Below are positions 42,162-47,598 of a stretch of 47,598 nt of DNA, in pieces. The stretch's first letter is position 1. The number at the start of each line of letters is the position of its first letter. Under the pieces are notes generated by a model. It was not told the DNA's origin, searched no databases, and saw nothing but the letters and a program-made list of their open reading frames with translations. The stretch lies in the NCBI GenBank assembly GCA_947377285.1, contig CANCFT010000029.1, positions 1 to 47,598 on the forward strand. The letters are read 5' to 3'. Source of the DNA: Bacteriovoracaceae bacterium (GTDB lineage: Bacteria > Bdellovibrionota > Bacteriovoracia > Bacteriovoracales > Bacteriovoracaceae). The translations under genes and the position numbers were made by a program.

Positions 42162-43550
42162 ATGGATATTATCAAAATATTATTAGTAGAGCCAAGTCAT
42201 TCAATTGGAGAAGCTATTACAAAAAGCTTACAAAGAGCTTTTGGAGCAGAAGTAATTTATTTTCCAGATTCTGCGAGTGCTGTTGAGTTGATTAGAAAAG
42301 GTGAAAATTTTTCTATTGTCATTGCACGTAATCATAACGAAGAGTCTCCCATTTTGCCGCATGATAGAATCGCTGAGCAACTTCTAAATACTATTTATGA
42401 TTGTTCTTTGAAAACACCTTTAATTGTTATTGGTGATTTTGAGCATACTCTCAAAAATTACGCTTTAGTCTCTGAAAAATTTCGGATTGAAGAAATTAAT
42501 CGCTTTGTTGTTAAGGCCCTGGGTCTTAAGCAAAACAATTATTTACACTTAAAGTTGCCTGATTATGTACCTTTTGCTGTCAAACATTTTTATCTCATGA
42601 CAAAGTCACCTTGTAGTATTTTTATCAAATTACTTAAAAAATCAGGGGATGAATTTGTAAAGCGACTAAATTTAGATGAAAATTTTAATAGAGAAGATTT
42701 GAAAAAGTATGAAGAATTAGGTTTGTCAGATCTCTATATATTAAAAGAAGACTATGAAGTTTTTATGAATTCATTATTTGAGCAGACATTAAGTAACCTT
42801 AAAACCAATAAGATTCTCGAAGAAAATGTAGAGTTAGTTGCCGATTCATTTGTTTTAAGTACTGACCTAATGAGGACTTTAGGTATAACACCTAATTGTT
42901 TGGCCGTAGTAGATCAAACAATTTCCATGATGAGAACTCAAATCCTTAAAGCTGATAAAATAGGACCATTACTGCGAAAGTTACTCGATGATAAAATGAG
43001 TTATTCTTATAGGCACTCTTATTTAATTTCGGCCCTTGCCTATACAATTTTGCCCAAAATGGAATGGGGAAGTGGAGATCAACAAAATATTTTATTTGAA
43101 AAAATTTGTATGGTTTGTTATTTTCATGACGTCTATCTTGAGGATGATAAATTAATACAAATCTCTAGCTTAGACGACATGAGAAAAGCGAAACTGACGG
43201 TCAGTGAAAAAGATACATTACTAAATCACGCCCACAAAGCAGCTGTATTAATTCAGCATTATCCTAAACTTCCACAGGGAGTCGACTTAATCATTAAGCA
43301 GCACCATGGAGTTGCTAATGGTTATGGTTTTCCTGAGTCCTTAACCGCGGCAGTTTCTCCAATGGCCATTTTCTTTATTGTTTTAGAAGATTTCGCCAAG
43401 CATATTTTAGCAATTAACGAGCCCCCAGAAAAATTAGCGCATACAATGAGGGCCGCAATTATTCCACTTAAGGAAAAGTATCAATTGCCGAGTTATAGAA
43501 AAATTGTCAATGAACTTGAAATTATGATGCATCCTAAAGCTTCCAAGTAG
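42162..43550 (+). CDS. Pseudo-receiver plus HD-GYP domain protein
   Basis: Protein of 462 residues with the same layout as the 9448-10818 protein. The N-terminal receiver is degenerate: E10 stands for the acidic pair and the phospho-acceptor loop reads IARNHNE without Asp. The linker has DYVPFAVKHF. The HD-GYP domain is largely intact: YRHS (H285), H322-D323, H356/H358, H381-H382 and GYGFP at 387-391 after Asn where Asp is usual. Cyclic-di-GMP phosphodiesterase activity is plausible. It is unlikely to be controlled by phosphorylation of its own receiver. It is divergent from the DUF3299 operon and overlaps the convergent OmpV gene by 17 bases. Confidence 0.83.
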   Translation: MDIIKILLVEPSHSIGEAITKSLQRAFGAEVIYFPDSASAVELIRKGENFSIVIARNHNEESPILPHDRIAEQLLNTIYDCSLKTPLIVIGDFEHTLKNYALVSEKFRIEEINRFVVKALGLKQNNYLHLKLPDYVPFAVKHFYLMTKSPCSIFIKLLKKSGDEFVKRLNLDENFNREDLKKYEELGLSDLYILKEDYEVFMNSLFEQTLSNLKTNKILEENVELVADSFVLSTDLMRTLGITPNCLAVVDQTISMMRTQILKADKIGPLLRKLLDDKMSYSYRHSYLISALAYTILPKMEWGSGDQQNILFEKICMVCYFHDVYLEDDKLIQISSLDDMRKAKLTVSEKDTLLNHAHKAAVLIQHYPKLPQGVDLIIKQHHGVANGYGFPESLTAAVSPMAIFFIVLEDFAKHILAINEPPEKLAHTMRAAIIPLKEKYQLPSYRKIVNELEIMMHPKASK

Positions 43551-44316
43551 CTCCCAAAATAACGGCACTTTCAAGCCAGCTATTATCAGTAGTTGGTGAA
43601 TTGGAAACGGCTTTAGGAATTCCTTTTAATGATATTCCCATTAGTAGACTCATTTCTTCATTAACTTTATATCCTGGAAAAAAAGATGCTCCAGGTGCAC
43701 AGTATGCTTTCGGATGATATTCAGCTCGAGTTGGAGTCGACTCAGTTGTTTTGACACCATAATAATAGTCAGAATACAAACGGCTAAAACATTCAATCCC
43801 AATAGAACTGCGTGCAAATATTTTTTCTCCAATAGGGTACATGACACTATAGTTGAAAGTGGCTTTAATGCCGTGAGATCTTCCATTTATATCTTTTGTC
43901 ATAAGAAAATTATATTTCATGTATTTTAGACCAGCTCCGAAAAACCATGAATCTTTTCGACTTTCCATACCAGGGCCGTAGTAGCGGTCTCCAGCACGAT
44001 TGATATTAAAATATCCAGCAATATTTTTGTCTCCAATAAAGCTGGCCGTTAATCCTTGAGCTCCAACTGAAATTGGACCCCATCCAATTTGAACAAGTGG
44101 AATTTGACTAAAGATTACACTGTTGCCTGCCCCTGAATAGAGATTGTCTTTTCGAATATTATTTTTGATGGCCACTCCATAACCTAAAGAAAGATGCCAC
44201 GTTTTTGGAGGAGTGATGAATTCTTTTTTCTCTTCAGAAAGGGCAATATTTGACCCATAATAACTGAGTAATGAAATTGTAATTGAAAAGTATTTTAAAA
44301 TATTTTTTGTTTTCAT
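43534..44316 (-). CDS. MipA/OmpV-family outer-membrane protein
   Basis: Exported beta-barrel of 260 residues. A signal peptide (about 1-28) precedes alternating amphipathic strands with many aromatic ends: WHLSLGYGVAIKNN, GWGPISVGAQGL, WFFGAGLKYMKYNF and the terminal ESAVILGATWKL. SDYYYGVKTTEST is the family's YYGV strand. OmpV-type proteins are porin-like or scaffold MltA/PBP1B (MipA); the role here is unknown. Confidence 0.82.
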   Translation of the reverse strand: MKTKNILKYFSITISLLSYYGSNIALSEEKKEFITPPKTWHLSLGYGVAIKNNIRKDNLYSGAGNSVIFSQIPLVQIGWGPISVGAQGLTASFIGDKNIAGYFNINRAGDRYYGPGMESRKDSWFFGAGLKYMKYNFLMTKDINGRSHGIKATFNYSVMYPIGEKIFARSSIGIECFSRLYSDYYYGVKTTESTPTRAEYHPKAYCAPGASFFPGYKVNEEMSLLMGISLKGIPKAVSNSPTTDNSWLESAVILGATWKL

Positions 44317-44446
44317 TTGAAGAGTTTCTCATAGGAGAAATGATAAAACAAATGAATATGCTCGGTCTTTTTGAAGTAGCTATTGATAGTAAAAGAAAGA
44401 TTTATTTTATTACATAAAATTCTATCCGGTGAGACGATTTTATTAA

Positions 44447-44469
44447 CCTGATTTTTCGTTACGGAGGAC
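44447..44469 (+). promoter_or_regulatory. Conserved leader with strong ribosome-binding site, protease copy 1
   Basis: This 23-base element contains GTTACGGAGGAC and is identical, except for one base, to 45528-45550 upstream of the second copy. GGAGGA is 4 bases from the ATG at 44473. Confidence 0.7.
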
Positions 44470-44472
44470 TTT

Positions 44473-45348
44473 ATGAAAAATGGAATTTTGATCAGTGCTC
44501 TTTCTTTAACTATGTCTTTTTCGTCTGTGTTTGCTTGCGATATCCAAGGGAAAACTGGATTCATGCCTGAAAACAATTTACGAATCTCTAAATTTGATAA
44601 AAACACTAATGGTATGACTCAAGAACGTTTTGAATCAATCATTAAACGTGTATCAGATGCCTATGCTCCAATTGTTCAATCTAAAGGTGCAAGCCTAGAT
44701 ATGATCAATAATTGGGATGACGATACTGTCAATGCCTATGCTCATCGTGATGGAAATATTTGGCATGTAAGTATGTTTGGTGGTCTTGCTCGTCACCCAC
44801 TAACTACTGATGACGGTTTTATGCTCGTTGTTTGTCATGAAACAGGTCACCATTTAGGTGGAGCTCCAAAGTATGGTGCTGGAACTGATTGGGCAGCAAA
44901 CGAAGGACAAGCTGATTATTTCGGATCTCTAAAATGTATGAAGCGCGTATTGGAAAATGATGACAATGCTTCTGTTGTTGCAAAAATGACGATTGATGCT
45001 GAAGTCACTTCAAAATGTGAAATGGTTTATAAGAGTGCGAGTGACGTAGCTCTTTGCCAAAGAATTGCCATGGCCGGAAAATCTCTTGGACAACTTTTAG
45101 GTTCACTCGGTGGAGAAAAGGCAGTAGCTTTTACAACTCCAGATAAAAAAATCGTTAAAAAAACAAACGATGCTCACCCTGCAGCTCAATGCCGATTAGA
45201 TACATATTTTAATGGATCTCTATGTGATAAATCTTTCTCAGAAGATGTTTCTGATTCATCTCCAATTCCTGGAACATGTATAAAAAGAGATGGCTACAAA
45301 GTTGGTCCTCGTCCACTTTGTTGGTACAAACCAGGTGCCGGAGAGTAA
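44473..45348 (+). CDS. Secreted HExxH metalloprotease-like protein, tandem copy 1
   Basis: Exported protein of 291 residues. The signal peptide (1-21) ends SVFA before Cys22, so lipidation is possible but the lipobox is poor. The zinc motif HETGHH places H122, E123 and H126; NEGQADYF with E144 is a likely third ligand, as in gluzincins of the M48 style. Several conserved Cys, including ACDIQG, VVCHE and the C-terminal PLCWYKP, suggest disulfides. The sequence is about 70% identical to copy 2. I do not recognise a characterised member. A role in digestion of prey or envelope proteins is inference. Confidence 0.8.
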   Translation: MKNGILISALSLTMSFSSVFACDIQGKTGFMPENNLRISKFDKNTNGMTQERFESIIKRVSDAYAPIVQSKGASLDMINNWDDDTVNAYAHRDGNIWHVSMFGGLARHPLTTDDGFMLVVCHETGHHLGGAPKYGAGTDWAANEGQADYFGSLKCMKRVLENDDNASVVAKMTIDAEVTSKCEMVYKSASDVALCQRIAMAGKSLGQLLGSLGGEKAVAFTTPDKKIVKKTNDAHPAAQCRLDTYFNGSLCDKSFSEDVSDSSPIPGTCIKRDGYKVGPRPLCWYKPGAGE

Positions 45349-45379
45349 TCTCCCCCTTAATACACGCCAAAAAATTGAC

Positions 45380-45408
45380 AGAGGGACCGTTTATCGGTCC
45401 CTCTTTTC
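45380..45408 (+). terminator. Intrinsic terminator of protease copy 1
   Basis: AGAGGGACCG and CGGTCCCTCT form a 10-bp stem around TTTAT, followed by TTT and then CGTTTT. Copies 1 and 2 are therefore separate transcripts. Confidence 0.92.
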
Positions 45409-45527
45409 GTTTTATTTATTGATAGTTTTTTAGTTTTCCCAATGAAAAAATTCCCAACAAGAAATGTCAGTTAATGAAAGATTAATTTTATTTTTATTTT
45501 CAATTATTTACGCAAACATATTTATAT

Positions 45528-45550
45528 CCTGATTTTTTGTTACGGAGGAC
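45528..45550 (+). promoter_or_regulatory. Conserved leader with strong ribosome-binding site, protease copy 2
   Basis: One mismatch in 23 bases to 44447-44469. GGAGGA lies at 45544-45549, 7 bases before the ATG. The conserved part extends well past the ribosome site. Confidence 0.7.
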
Positions 45551-45556
45551 ATATTT

Positions 45557-46429
45557 ATGAAGAAAAGGATCCTGACAGTACTTGCAACATTATCTCTAAC
45601 AACATCTGCAACTTTTGCATGCGACATCCAAGGTAAAACTGGATTTATGCCTGAAAACAATTTGAAGATTTCTCAATGGGACAAAGCCACGAATGGCATG
45701 ACTCAAGACAGATTTCTTGCGATTGTTAAAAGTGTTTCAGATATCTACGAACCAATTGTTAAAGCGAAAGGTGGAAACCTTTCAATGAACAACAGATGGG
45801 ACGATGATACTGTTAACGCTAGCGCACAAAGAATTGGTTCTTCTTGGGTAGTTAATATGTATGGCGGTCTTGCTCGTCACCCATTAACTACAGAAGATGG
45901 TTTCGCACTAGTTGTTTGTCATGAGCTTGGTCACCATATTGGTGGAGCTCCAAGAAAAGGTTCTTCATGGGCGGCTAACGAGGGTCAAGCTGACTACTTC
46001 GGAGCTATGAAATGTTTAAGAAGAGTTCTTGAAAAACAAGACAACGTAACAGCAGTTTCTAAAATGTCAGTAGACGTTGAAGCAACTAAGCAATGTGAAA
46101 TGATTTACAAAAATGCTGATGAAGTAGCACTTTGCCAAAGAGTTTCTATGGCCGGTAAATCTCTTGGTAGCCTTTTAGGTGAACTTGGAGGAAACTCAAA
46201 CGTTAATTTCACTACTCCAGATAAATCAATTGTGAAGAAAACTAATGATGCTCACCCTGCAGCTCAATGCCGTTTAGATACTTATTTCAATGGAATCCTT
46301 TGTGATAAGTCTTATGACCAAGACACTGACAATAATGATCCAAAAATTGGAACATGTATTGCTCGTGACGGATACAAAGTTGGACCACGTCCGCTTTGCT
46401 GGTACAAGCCATCTGCATCTGAAATTTAA
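45557..46429 (+). CDS. Secreted HExxH metalloprotease-like protein, tandem copy 2
   Basis: Exported protein of 290 residues and tandem paralogue of 44473-45348. The signal peptide (1-21) ends ATFA before Cys22. Zinc residues are H122, E123 and H126 in HELGHH, with E142 in NEGQADYF. A two-residue deletion separates it from copy 1 between APRKG and WAAN. The most conserved stretches are residues 22-36 and the C-terminal half from FTTPDK to PRPLCWYKP. Own leader and terminator. Codon choice is slightly more biased toward common codons than in copy 1, which may mean higher expression. Confidence 0.82.
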   Translation: MKKRILTVLATLSLTTSATFACDIQGKTGFMPENNLKISQWDKATNGMTQDRFLAIVKSVSDIYEPIVKAKGGNLSMNNRWDDDTVNASAQRIGSSWVVNMYGGLARHPLTTEDGFALVVCHELGHHIGGAPRKGSSWAANEGQADYFGAMKCLRRVLEKQDNVTAVSKMSVDVEATKQCEMIYKNADEVALCQRVSMAGKSLGSLLGELGGNSNVNFTTPDKSIVKKTNDAHPAAQCRLDTYFNGILCDKSYDQDTDNNDPKIGTCIARDGYKVGPRPLCWYKPSASEI

Positions 46430-46458
46430 GATTTAGTTAATCAAGTAGATTAATAATT

Positions 46459-46486
46459 AGGCCAGGTTTATCCTGGCCTTTTTTTA
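46459..46486 (+). terminator. Intrinsic terminator of protease copy 2
   Basis: AGGCCAGG and CCTGGCCT form an 8-bp stem around TTTAT, followed by a T-run. Confidence 0.92.
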
Positions 46487-46564
46487 TTTCGTTTTTAAAT
46501 TTCATTATTTTTTTCTCGACATAATTCTTGTTTTATTTGCACGGTCTCTGGTTTAATGAGTGAT

Positions 46565-47598
46565 ATGAAAACTTTAATTCTCACTGAAAAACCATCTGTT
46601 GCTCGCGATTTTGCAAGTGCACTTTCGAGTTCGAAATTTACATCCGTTTCTGGTGACGGCTTTATTGAAACTGAAGAGCATGTTATCACTTGGGCCATAG
46701 GACATTTATTATCACCTTTTGATCCAGAAGATTATGATGCAAAATTTAAAAAATGGAGCCTTGAAACCCTACCTATAATTCCAGAAGAGTTTAAATTTAA
46801 AGCTCAACCGAAAACAAAGAAGCAATTAGATATTATAAAGCGACTCTTAAAGAGAGCTGACTTAGATCGATTGATTGTCGCAACCGATGCTGGTCGTGAA
46901 GGAGAGTTGATCGCTCGACTCATTTTAAATGATGGCCGGTCTAAATTGAAAAGTTTTCGTTTTTTTACTTCTGCAGCTCTTACAAAGGAAGTTATTCACC
47001 AAGAGCTGAAAAAGTGTAAACCATTATATGAGTATGATCGACTCTATATAGCTGGTAGAGCTCGCCAAAAAGCCGATTGGCTCGTTGGAATGAATCTTTC
47101 TCGCTTGGCAACTCTTAAGTTAAATGATCTTTTTTCAGTTGGGAGAGTACAGACTGCTGTTTTGGGTTTAATTGTTGAAAAAAGAAAAGCAATTGAAGAC
47201 TTTATTCCACAGGATTATTTTGAATTTAAGGCCAATTTTAAATTTAAAAACGGTATGGTTGGAGCTTATTGGTTTGATCCAAAGAAAAAAACTAAAGATG
47301 ATATACAGGGAGAAAAGCGCCTTGATAAACGTGATTTTTTTGACCAATTAATTAAAGCTATTAACAAATTACCAGCAAAAATTACAATATTAAATGAGAC
47401 TGAAAAAACACAATTCCCAGAAGGACTTTACTCATTAACTGAGTTGCAACGACAAGCAAATATTCAATTTGGATATTCTGCAACTAAAACTCTTGAAATA
47501 GCGCAGAGTCTTTATGAAAAATATAAATGTTTGTCTTATCCAAGGACAGATTCAAAAGTTATGGCCGTATCATCTTTTGAGCTGGTTAAAGATTTAGT
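46565..47598 (+). CDS. topB: DNA topoisomerase III, N-terminal part (truncated by window end)
   Basis: Type IA topoisomerase; 344 residues are visible and the frame is open at the edge. The toprim domain opens MKTLILTEKPSVARDFA and has VATDAGREGELIARL with the acidic metal residues. SVGRVQTAVLGLIVEKR and the active-site Tyr325 in LSYPRTDSK follow. TopB resolves precatenanes and recombination intermediates. I chose the ATG at 46565, where the family's start aligns; an ATG three codons upstream (46556) is the alternative. It follows the protease-copy-2 terminator. Confidence 0.93.
   Translation, partial: MKTLILTEKPSVARDFASALSSSKFTSVSGDGFIETEEHVITWAIGHLLSPFDPEDYDAKFKKWSLETLPIIPEEFKFKAQPKTKKQLDIIKRLLKRADLDRLIVATDAGREGELIARLILNDGRSKLKSFRFFTSAALTKEVIHQELKKCKPLYEYDRLYIAGRARQKADWLVGMNLSRLATLKLNDLFSVGRVQTAVLGLIVEKRKAIEDFIPQDYFEFKANFKFKNGMVGAYWFDPKKKTKDDIQGEKRLDKRDFFDQLIKAINKLPAKITILNETEKTQFPEGLYSLTELQRQANIQFGYSATKTLEIAQSLYEKYKCLSYPRTDSKVMAVSSFELVKDL

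Noticed and set aside
43650..43929. Short frames within the OmpV gene on both strands
   Set aside because: They overlap a complete, signal-peptide-bearing gene and have no independent support.
46495..46698. Minus-strand frame overlapping the start of topB
   Set aside because: It is antisense to the conserved toprim start; topB is clearly the real gene.

Overview
The window is visibly AT-rich, gene-dense DNA from a Gram-negative bacterium. It carries outer-membrane, lipoprotein and Tat/Sec-exported proteins and many overlapping or abutting genes. The mix of genes (FHA/coiled-coil and MotA/MotB-type proteins, several GGDEF and HD-GYP-like regulators, secreted proteases, a histone-H1-like Lys-rich protein, a HiPIP) suggests a free-living Bdellovibrionota-type organism, perhaps Bacteriovorax-like. 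That assignment is inference: there is no rRNA or other marker here to prove it. I found no tRNA, rRNA, CRISPR array, insertion sequence or prophage. No gene-free stretch exceeds 300 bases; the longest is the 251-base divergent region at 16487-16737.

Layout. 1-2451: the end of a coiled-coil gene, a diguanylate cyclase and a calcineurin-like phosphoesterase, all on +. 2485-4606 (-): an H1-like basic protein and glutamine-dependent NAD synthetase. 4801-9465 (+): an EamA transporter, a UDP-glucuronate-decarboxylase-like SDR, a glycosyltransferase, DbpA helicase and a small HTH protein. 9448-19461: the most unusual locus. A minus-strand operon encodes a MotB/OmpA-type protein with a long periplasmic coiled coil, a MotA/TolQ/ZorA-type channel, an FHA-coiled-coil-membrane protein and a receiver/HD-GYP-like protein. 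A second FHA-coiled-coil-membrane protein is transcribed divergently. I infer an ion-driven envelope machine with very long cytoplasmic rods, related in its channel core to MotAB/TolQR/ZorAB but different in architecture.

19472-28407 holds mostly housekeeping and envelope genes: ApaG, HiPIP, a DTW-domain tRNA modifier, a possible lipoprotein, FabH, a secreted subtilase, an RluA-type pseudouridine synthase, a MATE pump, a hexapeptide acyltransferase, a lipocalin and an OsmC-like protein. 28379-31621 is a large exported-looking protein with one canonical and one degenerate GGDEF domain. 31681-35606 is a light/oxidative-stress group: photolyase and a TIGR01777 SDR divergent from a LitR/CarH-like MerR regulator, then glutathione peroxidase.

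35723-37285 is an ABC-2 exporter. 37308-39611 is a carbamoyltransferase/SxtJ/DUF5989 set in which the 50-residue DUF5989 gene lies on the opposite strand, at the end of a DUF3299-ABC-FtsX-type operon (39459-42001). 42162-44316 has a second receiver/HD-GYP protein and a MipA/OmpV barrel. 44473-46429 is a tandem pair of secreted HExxH proteins with near-identical translation leaders. The window ends inside a topoisomerase III gene.
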